From assembly GCF_009720365.1 (NCBI RefSeq), contig NZ_ML769313.1, forward strand, positions 868,668 through 932,667: DNA of 64,000 nt, given 5' to 3'. Shown piece by piece: positions 1 through 8,468 of this stretch. The position numbers and the translations under genes are program-made. Within the stretch, counting starts at the first letter, position 1; the number at the start of each line of letters is the position of its first letter. Origin of the DNA: Catellatospora paridis. GTDB lineage: Bacteria; Actinomycetota; Actinomycetes; Mycobacteriales; Micromonosporaceae. The notes beneath the pieces are model-generated. The model searched no databases, was not told where the DNA came from, and saw only the letters and a list, made by a program, of their open reading frames with translations.

Positions 1-130
1 TGCGGATGTGCCGTGAACTGGGTCAACGTGGTGCTGGAATGGTGCAATCACAGACCCCTTGACTGGGGTACTTTATACTTCTGGCGACCTCGGCAAACGT
101 TGCCTAGTGCACCGCTGACCCTTTATATAC

Positions 131-172
131 CTGGGGGTCAAGGGGTCGTCGGTTCGAATCCGGCCAGCCCGA
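131..172 (+). tRNA. 3' half of tRNA-Pro (GGG), probable attachment site
   Basis: The sequence runs from a proline-type anticodon loop (CTGGGGG, anticodon GGG) through TCAAG, a variable loop, a T arm at 148-164 (stem GTCGG/CCGGC, loop TTCGAAT) and an acceptor strand CAGCCCG at 165-171 with discriminator A at 172. No CCA is encoded. The D arm and 5' acceptor strand (expected CGGGCTG) are absent upstream, so only the 3' half is present. This is the usual outcome when a site-specific element integrates at a tRNA gene; tRNA-Pro is the known target of pSAM2-type actinomycete elements. A CCCCTTGAC at 56-64 is the inverse of GTCAAGGGG at 137-145. The attachment-site role is inference. Confidence 0.7.
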
Positions 173-191
173 CAGAATAAAACAGCAGGTA

Positions 192-225
192 AAAGGCGGT
201 TTCCGAAGATCCGGAAGTCGCCTTT
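192..225 (+). terminator. Hairpin terminator after the tRNA end
   Basis: AAAGGCG at 192-198 pairs with CGCCTTT at 219-225, and TTCCG at 201-205 pairs with CGGAA at 211-215 around a short loop. The stem lies 20 bases after the tRNA 3' end, where actinobacterial tRNA genes usually terminate. Confidence 0.7.
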
Positions 226-731
226 CTTGCTCTTGAAGACACGGGTAAAGGGCGCGGACGCGCGTATGGTTTGCGTGTCATCTGCCGGTCTGTACGCGGG
301 CTCGGGCCGCCGTTCCGCACGGATTGCGCGGCGCGTGAGCGATCCTCGTCTGGGTGCACACTGCGACCTGACCGCAGACCAAATCGGACGGTCGCGCCAC
401 GCTCAAGACACATCAGGCGGGCCCCAACGCAGGTGGAAGTGCTAGTGGCCGTGGCTGAGTCAACTGCCCACCGACTCTGAACGTGAAACAGGTTGTATGT
501 CGGGGCGAGTGGGCCGGCAAGTGCGGCGCTCGCCGGACAGCCCGGGTAGTACAGCGCTGTCCGACCCCTTTACCTGCCTACAACCGCAGGCCGCTGACGA
601 CGCCGTCTTGCTGACAGCATGATCAATCACTACCCGGCTCGGAAATAGCAGCTCGTTGAGTGGTCGGTCGCCGGGCAGATGAGATGGTTGTCAGCGACTG
701 TCGAATCGCCGTCTACGGAGCCAGCCAGCGT
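226..731. other. Non-coding stretch between tRNA end and debranching enzyme
   Basis: No open frame here looks like a protein. It holds one perfect inverted repeat, CGGACAGC at 534-541 and GCTGTCCG at 556-563 with a 14-base loop. This could be a terminator for the minus-strand gene that ends at 732, although it lies about 170 bases beyond its stop and has no T run. Confidence 0.4.
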
Positions 732-2939
732 TCAACGGGCGAGTCGTGCGTACCCGGTCGCGCCGTGGGCCTCGACGTCCCAGTGGACACCGAAGGCGGG
801 CAGGTTGCTGATCTGGATCCGGCCGATTTCGTCGGGCACCCAGGGGTCGAGGCGGATCTGCCGGTCGTGTGCGTCCAAGCCGAGCATGACTTTGGCGAAC
901 GCGAACGGGGCGCCTGTCGCCCAGGCCTGCGGGCTGCAAGCCGTCGGGTAGGGGACCGGGAAGCCAGCATGGACGCGGGGGAAGCCGGCGAAGGCCTCCG
1001 GCAGACGGAAGGCGGAGTGCGTGGCGGCCTCGAGCTGTGCGAGCGCAATGCGGTTGGCTTCGTCGCGGAACCCGTAACGGGCCAATCCCAGGGCGATGAT
1101 CGAGTTGTCGTGCGGCCAGATCGTGCCGGTGTGGTATCCGATCGGGTTGAAGCCGCGGTCGCTGGTCGACAGCGTCCGCACACCCCAACCGCTGAACATG
1201 CTGTCCGACATCAGGTGGCTCGCGATCACGGACGCGCGTTCGGGGGGCACGATGCCCGACCACAGCAGGTGGCCGAGATTGGAGGTCAGCGAGTCGATGG
1301 GCTGCTTGTCCCCGTCGAGACCGATGACGTAGAAACCGCCGCGATCCGGTGACCAGAAGTCGCGGTTGAATCGCGTGTACAGCTGTTCGGCCTGGCGTGT
1401 GAGCCGGCCTGCGAAGTCGTCGTCGCCGATCACCTGGGACGCGAGCTCGGCGGCGCGCGTCTTCGCGTCGTAGACGTAGCCCTGGATCTCGGCGGTGGCG
1501 ATCGGCAGGTACGGGATGCGCCCGTCGTGGAACTGCACCCCGTCCCATGAGTCTTTCCAGCACTGGTTGCCAAGGCCCTGCGACGATCGTGTGGCGTATT
1601 CGACGTATCCGTCGCCGTCGCGGTCGCCGTAGCGGTCGATCCACTCCAGCGCGGCCAGCACCCGCGGCCACCGCTCGCGTACGAAGGCGTCGTCGCCGGT
1701 GAAGCGCCAGTACTCCGACATCAGGATGAGCCATAGGGGGGTGGCGTCGGCGGTGCCGAAGTATGGGCTGTGGGGTTTCTCGCCGAGCACGGTCAGCTCC
1801 CCGTGGCGGATCTCATGCAGGATCTTGCCGGGTTCCTCGTCGCGGAACTCGTCCATCCGGGTGCCCTGCAGTTCGCCGAGCAGGTGCAGGGCACCGCGTG
1901 CCAGATCGGGGCCGGCCCACAGCGTCTGCAGGCAGGTGATCAGCGTGTCGCGGCCGAACAGGGTCATGAACCACGGCAGGCCGGCGGCGGGCAGCACGTA
2001 GGGCTCGCCTGCGATGGTGCCTTCGATCCGTAGCGCTGCCAGGTCGACGATCGACCTGTCGAGCACCGCATTGAGGTCTGCGTTGTCGCATTCGATGTCC
2101 GGCGCATGCTCGAGCCAGCGCTTCAGCGGACCTTCGGAGATCTGCTGCTGCTCACCGAAGTTTTCGTGCATCGGCTCCAGCGTGACACCATCGCGTTCGA
2201 GGTCGACGCGCACGAGCGCGGCGAACAGCTGTCCCGGTGCCAGGTCCAGGTCCCAGACGAGGCTGTCGCCGTCCACCCGCACGGCCGTCTCGCCGACCGG
2301 CTTCAGCGAGGCTGCATCGAGTATGGTGTCGCGCACGACGCGTACGGTGCAGGCCACGTTGAAGCCGTCGACGGCGTACCCGAACCTGAGCGACCGGGAC
2401 CCGTCGCCAGGCCGGCACGTGATCTGCTGGCTGCGGTCGCGCACGGTCCCCTTCATCTCGAACAGGTCCGCGAAATCGGTCCCGCAGGACAGCCGCAGCT
2501 CAATTCTGGCCGCATCGAGGCCGGAGTTGACGGCGGCGACCTGTTCGAGCATGCCGTTGCCGACGAACCGGAATCGGCGTACCGCGACCGTGTTCGCCCG
2601 CAGGCCCGGCAACTCGGTATTGGCGAGATAGAACGCCGCCGAGTAGTAGTCGACGGCTCGCGACTTCAGCAGCGACAGCCGCGTCCCGTCGAGGGACAGC
2701 TCCCACCGGTTCAGAAACCGCGTGTCGTCGTGCACCAGACCGCCCACCGAGCCGGTGGGCACGTCGCCGAGCGCATCCGACAGCACGAAGGTGCGCCCTT
2801 CCAATACCGCGATCGCGTCGGTGCCCAGCTCCGGCGGGTATGGCTTCGCCGCACCGTCGGCACCCGCGGGGCGCGGCCGCGGATACGGATCCAGCGGGGT
2901 GGGTCTGCGCGCGGTCGCAGCGTCGTCGCTGGATCCCAT
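732..2939 (-). CDS. Amylo-alpha-1,6-glucosidase / glycogen debranching-type glycoside hydrolase
   Basis: The 735-residue protein has the two-part architecture of bacterial amylo-alpha-1,6-glucosidase-like proteins. An N-terminal beta-sandwich (about residues 35-250) contains GLVHDDTRFLNRWEL. A C-terminal alpha/alpha-barrel hydrolase domain (about 290-730) contains LPWFMTLFGRDTLI and the acidic stretch EPGKILHEIRHGE, typical of the GH-like barrel. The ATG at 2939 is preferred over the longer frame (to 3059) because a GGGGG run lies about nine bases upstream and the extension is atypical. It probably trims alpha-1,6-linked branches or related oligosaccharides in the cytoplasm. It stands alone, 94 bases from the next gene on the same strand. 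Exact substrate cannot be read. Confidence 0.85.
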   Translation of the reverse strand: MGSSDDAATARRPTPLDPYPRPRPAGADGAAKPYPPELGTDAIAVLEGRTFVLSDALGDVPTGSVGGLVHDDTRFLNRWELSLDGTRLSLLKSRAVDYYSAAFYLANTELPGLRANTVAVRRFRFVGNGMLEQVAAVNSGLDAARIELRLSCGTDFADLFEMKGTVRDRSQQITCRPGDGSRSLRFGYAVDGFNVACTVRVVRDTILDAASLKPVGETAVRVDGDSLVWDLDLAPGQLFAALVRVDLERDGVTLEPMHENFGEQQQISEGPLKRWLEHAPDIECDNADLNAVLDRSIVDLAALRIEGTIAGEPYVLPAAGLPWFMTLFGRDTLITCLQTLWAGPDLARGALHLLGELQGTRMDEFRDEEPGKILHEIRHGELTVLGEKPHSPYFGTADATPLWLILMSEYWRFTGDDAFVRERWPRVLAALEWIDRYGDRDGDGYVEYATRSSQGLGNQCWKDSWDGVQFHDGRIPYLPIATAEIQGYVYDAKTRAAELASQVIGDDDFAGRLTRQAEQLYTRFNRDFWSPDRGGFYVIGLDGDKQPIDSLTSNLGHLLWSGIVPPERASVIASHLMSDSMFSGWGVRTLSTSDRGFNPIGYHTGTIWPHDNSIIALGLARYGFRDEANRIALAQLEAATHSAFRLPEAFAGFPRVHAGFPVPYPTACSPQAWATGAPFAFAKVMLGLDAHDRQIRLDPWVPDEIGRIQISNLPAFGVHWDVEAHGATGYARLAR

Positions 2940-3033
2940 CAGCAAGCCCCCGTGATCCTGTGATTCACGCGGGCGCGGTCTGGCCGCCCCGGTGCAGGAA
3001 GACGCCTGGTACTTCGCCTGCACTTGCCCGGGA

Positions 3034-3573
3034 TCACCGCCGCCGGTTCCACAGCGCAACCCAGACGACGGCGTTCAACGCGAGTAGAACCGCGCCCAAA
3101 CCCCACGCGGACCAATCCAGAGGCGACCTCAAATAAGGCCAGACAAGGTACAGCGACGCCAGCGAGATGCCGGGGAATACCAGGCCGACAACCACGCTGA
3201 GCAGGATCGGCCGTAGCCTGCCCTTGTTGTCTTGGAAATACGCTTCAAACTGAAACAGCCTCTGGTCGCCGACATATTGCGCCAGCAGCGAGGCCTGTCG
3301 ATCGCGGATGTAGCGCGCGATTACAGTCACGTCCCGGGCCTCGCCATATGCGATCAGTCCTAATGCGCCGGAGATGACGGGCAGCATCAACAGTAGCCTG
3401 ATGTCCGCTCGCTGGGTGATGACGATACCGCCGATTCCGGCTATTGCGGTCATGTTGAGGTTCATTATCGTGCTTTGCGCTCCGAGTTTTTGGAGAAGTT
3501 CGGCTCGCAGTGCTGCGTACTCCGCCAGCACGGCGTCCGCCGCCTTACCGACATTCAACTCGGGTGCTCCCAC
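3034..3573 (-). CDS. Small membrane protein of unknown function
   Basis: This is a 179-residue protein with about four hydrophobic segments, in two pairs near residues 42-75 and 122-170. They are separated by a polar loop rich in charged and aromatic residues (RYIRDRQAS, RLFQFEAYFQ). No signal peptide or enzymatic motif is visible and I do not recognise the family. Upstream (3590-3660) the DNA is noticeably AT-rich for this window, as expected for a promoter. Its start could be slightly internal. Confidence 0.6.
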   Translation of the reverse strand: MGAPELNVGKAADAVLAEYAALRAELLQKLGAQSTIMNLNMTAIAGIGGIVITQRADIRLLLMLPVISGALGLIAYGEARDVTVIARYIRDRQASLLAQYVGDQRLFQFEAYFQDNKGRLRPILLSVVVGLVFPGISLASLYLVWPYLRSPLDWSAWGLGAVLLALNAVVWVALWNRRR

Positions 3574-3659
3574 ACCTTCTCCCTCGGTGTCACCTGCAGC
3601 TTCGATCTACTGAACATCCCGATCATAATGGAAGTCCACTGTTATTCCATTGAAGCGGT

Positions 3660-5297
3660 TTAAGTGAATTCGCCGCGCGTTTGCGGTGTTGCTGAAGTAT
3701 GGATGTTTTCGAGGGATGAGCGGTCGGCGACCGCATCGGGGTCATGCTCGACGTCCGGGTGGTTCTCGTTTTCAGCCGTGGTGGGCGGGAGTTGGGGGGC
3801 GAACGCCCGCAGCTGACCGACGAGCGCCGACGGACTGTGTCCTGCGCTCAGTACCGTGCCGTCGGGTCGGATGAGCGCGGTGTGCGCCCTGCCTTGCCTG
3901 AGCCAGCGGTGGAGCTCGCTGCCGGGTGCGGCGTGCACGACGACCACTTCGACGCCCGCTATATCGGCTTGTTCGGCGGGGGACGGCTCGGCTGACGTGA
4001 CGAGTGCGAAGCGGCCTGCGGCCACGTCGTCGAAGCGCCGGCCATCGTCGAGGAGCGCGTTCGGACACAGATGGCCGGCCAACGCGCGGCGCAGTCGCGC
4101 ACGCACCACCAGAGCGGACCGGCGCAGCGCCGGTGTCTGACTCCCGGCCGTCATCTTCTTGATCACGGGCAACACGTGCAGCCAGGGCACGACAGCGCTG
4201 CGCAGGAGCGCGCCCAGAGGACCGCTGTCGGTCATCACGACTCCGATGAGTCTGGCCAGCTTGATCATCGAGCGGGCGTGTGCGGCGCGCTCGGTCTGGT
4301 AGGTGTGGAGCACGGCTTCGGGCAGGGTCCCGTCGAGTACGGCGGCTAGTTTCCAGGCGAGGTTCATCGCGTCGCGCAGCCCTGCTGCCATGCCCTGGCC
4401 GATGAACGGCGGGGTGAGGTGGGCGGCGTCGCCGAGTAGGAACACGCGGCGGTCGCGCCACCTGTCGGCGACCTGGGCGCGGAAGGTGTATTCGGCCATG
4501 CGGACGATGCGCAGCCGGTCGACCGGGACGTCGCCGGTCCATCTGGCGATGAGTGGGTGCAGCCGGGTCATGTCCCGGAAGTCGTCGGCTGTCTGGCCGG
4601 GCGTCAACTGGAACTCCCAGCGGTGGCGGGTCGTCCCTATGCGCATGTAGGTGGCGGCCCGGCTCGGGTCGCAGACCTGCTGGACGCCTTCCCAGTGGCC
4701 GAGGTCGGCGTTGGTGTCCACGTCGACGACGAGCCAGCGCTGGGTGAAGTCGAGGTCGTTCATCGTGGCCCCGATCGCTGTGCGCGTCGGGCTGTTGGCG
4801 CCGTCGCAGCCGAGGACGTAGCCGGCGCGGACGCAGTGTTGTTCGCCGGTAGTCAGGTCCGTGAAGTCGACGCGCACGCCATCGGCGTCCTGCGTGAGCG
4901 CGGTCACGTCGGCGTTGCCGCGAAGGGTGGCAGCGGGGTACCGCGTCAGGTTGTCGCGGAACAGCTGCTCCAGCTCGGGCTGGTCGAACATGCTTCCCTC
5001 GGGGAAGCCGTGCCTGCCGCCGTCGCGATCGCGCCGGATTTCGGCCAGCACGCGCAGGTCGGTGTCGAGCAGGCGCAGGCCCTGGTGCGGTCGGGAAACG
5101 GCCGTGAACTTCTCGCGCAGCCCGAGGCGGGCAATGATCCGTTGGACCTCATCGTCGACGGCGACGGCGCGGGGCTGAGGATAGGCGGACTGCCACCGCT
5201 CGAGCAGCAGGCACTGCACGCCGTACTGGGCGAGCAGCGTCGCGACGGTCAGCCCTGTCGGACCGGCGCCGACTATCACCACAGGCACCATGGTCAT
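3660..5297 (-). CDS. FAD-dependent aromatic hydroxylase (MhpA-like)
   Basis: The 545-residue protein belongs to the p-hydroxybenzoate/phenol hydroxylase group. It has the N-terminal FAD Rossmann motif VVIVGAGPTGLT (residues 6-17), and the second FAD motif GDAAHLTPPFIGQGMAAG near residue 285. A C-terminal thioredoxin-like domain ends with RPDGTVLSAG. The architecture matches 3-(3-hydroxyphenyl)propionate hydroxylase-type enzymes, which use NAD(P)H and O2 to add an ortho hydroxyl before ring cleavage. It is the last gene of a five-gene operon and overlaps the DoxX gene by four bases. A catechol-type product fits the dioxygenase at the front of the operon. Substrate is inference. Confidence 0.9.
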   Translation of the reverse strand: MTMVPVVIVGAGPTGLTVATLLAQYGVQCLLLERWQSAYPQPRAVAVDDEVQRIIARLGLREKFTAVSRPHQGLRLLDTDLRVLAEIRRDRDGGRHGFPEGSMFDQPELEQLFRDNLTRYPAATLRGNADVTALTQDADGVRVDFTDLTTGEQHCVRAGYVLGCDGANSPTRTAIGATMNDLDFTQRWLVVDVDTNADLGHWEGVQQVCDPSRAATYMRIGTTRHRWEFQLTPGQTADDFRDMTRLHPLIARWTGDVPVDRLRIVRMAEYTFRAQVADRWRDRRVFLLGDAAHLTPPFIGQGMAAGLRDAMNLAWKLAAVLDGTLPEAVLHTYQTERAAHARSMIKLARLIGVVMTDSGPLGALLRSAVVPWLHVLPVIKKMTAGSQTPALRRSALVVRARLRRALAGHLCPNALLDDGRRFDDVAAGRFALVTSAEPSPAEQADIAGVEVVVVHAAPGSELHRWLRQGRAHTALIRPDGTVLSAGHSPSALVGQLRAFAPQLPPTTAENENHPDVEHDPDAVADRSSLENIHTSATPQTRGEFT

Positions 5298-5647
5298 GCC
5301 CCGCTCAGCAGCAGGATCAGGTAGCCGGCGGCAAGAAGCGCGCAGACCAGGGCCGGGGCGGCCTTGCGCAGGCCGTCGCCTTTGCGGACGTGTACGACGA
5401 CGGCTCCGGTGAGCAGGAGCAGCAGGCCGGCCGCGGCCAGCGCGCCGATCAGCGGTTGGAGCAGGCCGAGGAGCAGGCCGATGGCTGCGGCGAGTTCGAG
5501 CGCTCCGATGCGGCGGTAGGCGGCGGTGGAGAAGCCTGCCTCGGTGGCAAGCTCCCGCATCGCCGGCACGGCCTTGACCTTCGCGGCGCCCAGGGCGGCA
5601 AAGGCCACGGCGAGCAGCACCGCGAGGATGATGGTGGGCAGTGTCAT
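5294..5647 (-). CDS. DoxX-family membrane protein
   Basis: The protein has 117 residues and four predicted transmembrane helices. It begins with a hydrophobic segment followed by AALGAAKVKAVP, and ends in a helix with two further helices between. This is the compact fold of DoxX/SURF4-like proteins that accompany oxidoreductases. It overlaps the synthetase gene upstream and the hydroxylase gene downstream by four bases each, so it is translationally coupled within the catabolic operon. Its role is unproven; DoxX relatives have been tied to quinone or thiol redox chemistry. Confidence 0.8.
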   Translation of the reverse strand: MTLPTIILAVLLAVAFAALGAAKVKAVPAMRELATEAGFSTAAYRRIGALELAAAIGLLLGLLQPLIGALAAAGLLLLLTGAVVVHVRKGDGLRKAAPALVCALLAAGYLILLLSGA

Positions 5648-7533
5648 GGTTTTACCTCCGTGCGCCAGGCGATGGTGTACTGGTCCAGGACTGCTTTGAC
5701 GGCCGCCTGGTGGGCCGTCGCCTGGACGGTGATGACCGCTACCGGGGTGCTGCCCTCGACGGCGATGTCGATCCCGTGCACGGCGGGTACGTCGTGCAGC
5801 GCGGTGTGCAGTTCCGCGCGGGTCGCGTCCATGCGCAGGGCGAGCCGGTAGAGCTTGCCGACCGCCGTGGCGGGCAGCTCGTCGAGGATGGTGACGGTCT
5901 TGGGCGCGGCGGTGGGATCCGGCACGCGGTCGCGGGCCCAGTCGCGCAACTGCTCCGGCGTCACCGTGGCACCGGGGACGAGGGTGACGTAGGCGACGGG
6001 GACCTCTCCGGCGTGCCTGTCGGGACGCCCGACGGCGCAGGCCGCCACGACGTCGGGATGGGCATGGAGCGCGTCTTCGACGATCGCCGGGTCGATGTTG
6101 TGCCCGCCGCGGATGATGAGGTCTTTGGCACGGCCGGTGAGGTAAACGAAGCCGTCGGCGTCGACCCGCCCCAGGTCGCCGGTGTCCAGCCAGCCGTCGG
6201 CGAGCTTGCCCAGTCCGTCCAGGACGTGGCCAGCGCCGCCGCGGCGGGTGACGTATCCGGGAAAGACGGCCGGGCCGCTGACCGCCAGCACACCGGTGGC
6301 GCCGGCGGGCAGGATCCGCCAGGTCCCGTCGGTCGCCATGGCGATCGCTTCGACGCGCTGGTATGGCAGGCGCTGCCCGACCGAGCCGGGCCGGGGCACG
6401 TCTGCGAAGGTACGCGCGCTGGCACAGGTGGCCTCGGTCAGTCCGTAGCCCTCGACCAGAGTGGCGCCGGTATGTGCCTGGAAGCCCTCGCGGACCGCAG
6501 CTGGAAGCGGCGACGCGCCCACCATGGGATGGCGCAGGCTACTGATGTCGGCGTCGACCGGGTATCGAGTCAACGCCGCGTACACGGTCGGCACTGCGCT
6601 CATGGCGGCGATCCGGTAGTGCTCGACGATTCTCCAGAACGCCGGGAACAGGTCGGGGTCGCGGTAGCCGAGCGGGCCGGCCCACACCACATGCTGGCCC
6701 TTGAACAGCGGTGCCAGCAGCGTGACCACGAGTGCGTTGACGTGGAACAGCGGAAGGGCGGCCAGGACCACGGTCTGCTGGTTGAACATGGTTGCGGCGG
6801 CCAGCATCCAGGCGTCGGCGACCTCGTTGGCGTGGGTGTGCGCGGCCAGCTTCGGTGCGCCGGTGGTGCCGCCGGTGTGGAAGATCGCAGCCAGATCACC
6901 GGCACGGGGCAGGTCACCGCCGAAAGCCGACGGGTCCATGGCGGTGGCCAGCTCAGCGAGGTATCCGATGTGCACGCCGCCGACGGCGGGCAGCGCCTGC
7001 AGCCCGCCTGTCGCGGCGGTGGGGCCCAGCACGAGCACGGTGTCGAGCAGACCTTCGCCGGCGAGAGACCGGACGGTGTCCCACGTGCCGGGAGCGAGGT
7101 CGGGTCCGGCCGTGACCAGCACCCGAGCGCCGCTTCGGCGCAGCAGCTCAGCCAGATGCTGCCCCGACAGGCCGGCGCCCAGGGGCGCTGCGATCCCGGC
7201 CAGCTGAGCGGCGAGCGTCGCAGTGATCAGCTCCGCGCAATTGGGTGACATCAGCGCCACCGCGTCACCACGCCGTACGCCGAGCTGGTGCAGGAGGTTG
7301 GCGTAGCGGTGGACGTCGGCCAGCATCTGGGCGAAGGTGCGCTGCATCGGCTCGCGCCACCGCGCGGCGGCGGGTAGGACGCTGACGGCGATGCGGTCGG
7401 GCCAGTGTTCGGCCGCGCGCGCGAGCAGGGCGTAGGTCGACTCGGGCAGGCCCCGTGCTTGCAGGGGCACGGCTTCGATCGCGGCGAGGTCGGTGGGTGT
7501 GGCGTAGCGGGGCCACAGCAGCTGTTCGTTCAC
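5644..7533 (-). CDS. AMP-forming acyl-CoA synthetase
   Basis: This 629-residue member of the ANL superfamily activates a carboxylic acid as acyl-AMP and transfers it to CoA. It shows the phosphate-binding loop HTGGTTGAPK (about residue 215), the GYGLTEAT motif, the hinge region DGWLDTGDLG with DLIIRGGHNI, and the C-terminal catalytic lysine in AVGKLYR. An N-terminal stretch of about 45 residues precedes the usual start of the fold. It overlaps the FAH gene and the DoxX gene by four bases each. In this operon it most likely activates an aromatic acid substrate or an acid released by ring cleavage. The acyl specificity cannot be read. Confidence 0.9.
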   Translation of the reverse strand: MNEQLLWPRYATPTDLAAIEAVPLQARGLPESTYALLARAAEHWPDRIAVSVLPAAARWREPMQRTFAQMLADVHRYANLLHQLGVRRGDAVALMSPNCAELITATLAAQLAGIAAPLGAGLSGQHLAELLRRSGARVLVTAGPDLAPGTWDTVRSLAGEGLLDTVLVLGPTAATGGLQALPAVGGVHIGYLAELATAMDPSAFGGDLPRAGDLAAIFHTGGTTGAPKLAAHTHANEVADAWMLAAATMFNQQTVVLAALPLFHVNALVVTLLAPLFKGQHVVWAGPLGYRDPDLFPAFWRIVEHYRIAAMSAVPTVYAALTRYPVDADISSLRHPMVGASPLPAAVREGFQAHTGATLVEGYGLTEATCASARTFADVPRPGSVGQRLPYQRVEAIAMATDGTWRILPAGATGVLAVSGPAVFPGYVTRRGGAGHVLDGLGKLADGWLDTGDLGRVDADGFVYLTGRAKDLIIRGGHNIDPAIVEDALHAHPDVVAACAVGRPDRHAGEVPVAYVTLVPGATVTPEQLRDWARDRVPDPTAAPKTVTILDELPATAVGKLYRLALRMDATRAELHTALHDVPAVHGIDIAVEGSTPVAVITVQATAHQAAVKAVLDQYTIAWRTEVKP

Positions 7534-8468
7534 CGGGCGTCCCTGACGACCGTGCGCTGGGTGCCCAGATCGATCGCGCAGTCGTCGGTGGCGATCGTGG
7601 CCTCGACGACGTCACCGTCCTTGAGGTACTTCGGGTTGCGGGCCTGGCCGCCGAAGAACAGCTTCCATCTCGTGGCCGGCGGCAACAGCGAAGCGATGAC
7701 CTGGACGGGCCTCGGCGGCGCGCTCAGCGCGGTGCCGACCGGTGTACCGGTGAGCAGCAGGTCACCGGCGTCCAACCGCTGGAACCGGGACAGGCTCTGC
7801 AGCGCCCGGACCGGCGAGTAGATCATGTCAGCGGCCGTCATGTCCTGCCGCAGCGCGCCATTGACCCGCAACGTCAGCCGCAGGTCCGTGAACCGCTTGA
7901 GTTCCTCGGCGTCGAGCAGCACCAGTGCCGGGCCGACCGGGGTGAACGTCGGGTAGGACTTGGCCTCGTAGAACTGCGTCTGGGGCAGTTGGACGTCGCG
8001 CGCGGAGACGTCGTTGGTGACGACCAGCCCGGCGACGTAGTCGGCGAGGTTGTCGTCGGTGACCGTCGTGCCGACCGGCATCTCGCGTCCGATGACCAGG
8101 CCGATCTCCACCTCGTAGTCCAGCAGGCGTACGTGGCTGGGCCGGATCACGTCGTCGTGCGGGCCGCTGATCGACCCGGACGACTTGCGGAAGAACGTCA
8201 TCGGGACGGTGCTGGGATCGCCGCCGGTGTCGGTCACGTGCGAGGCGTAGTTCGTCATCTGCGCGACGACACGGCACGGCCCTGTCACCGGAGAGATCAG
8301 GGCCAACGTGTCGACCGGGACGGTTTCGCTGTTCGCCGTGGCGGCCGCGATGGCCAGCCCGTCGGCGAGCAGCTGGCCGGTGGTGGTCGCCTCGGTGGCG
8401 ATCTTCGCCGCGCCGGTAGGTGAGAGCACCCACCAGGCATCGGCGGTACGCAGGACGGAGATACTCAT
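7530..8468 (-). CDS. Fumarylacetoacetate hydrolase family protein
   Basis: This 312-residue protein has the FAH fold. The metal-binding acidic residues are in LLDYEVEIGLVIGRE and in the following VTNDVSARD segment, and FFRKSSGSI matches the conserved loop after the start of the catalytic domain. Family members hydrolyse C-C bonds of acylpyruvates, or hydrate or decarboxylate oxo-acids made by meta-cleavage. It overlaps the ring-cleaving dioxygenase gene by four bases, so hydrolysing or otherwise processing that enzyme's product is the simplest role. A conventional MhpC-type alpha/beta hydrolase is not present in the operon. Confidence 0.88.
   Translation of the reverse strand: MSISVLRTADAWWVLSPTGAAKIATEATTTGQLLADGLAIAAATANSETVPVDTLALISPVTGPCRVVAQMTNYASHVTDTGGDPSTVPMTFFRKSSGSISGPHDDVIRPSHVRLLDYEVEIGLVIGREMPVGTTVTDDNLADYVAGLVVTNDVSARDVQLPQTQFYEAKSYPTFTPVGPALVLLDAEELKRFTDLRLTLRVNGALRQDMTAADMIYSPVRALQSLSRFQRLDAGDLLLTGTPVGTALSAPPRPVQVIASLLPPATRWKLFFGGQARNPKYLKDGDVVEATIATDDCAIDLGTQRTVVRDAR

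Noticed and set aside
1..130. Tail of an integrase gene left of the tRNA fragment
   Set aside because: One frame is open but shows no integrase motif (no RHxxRxxY end), so I could not support it.
691..1734. Other long frames opposite or inside the debranching enzyme gene
   Set aside because: Arg/Pro-rich shadow frames with no motif; the gene in the -732 frame has conserved glycosidase motifs.
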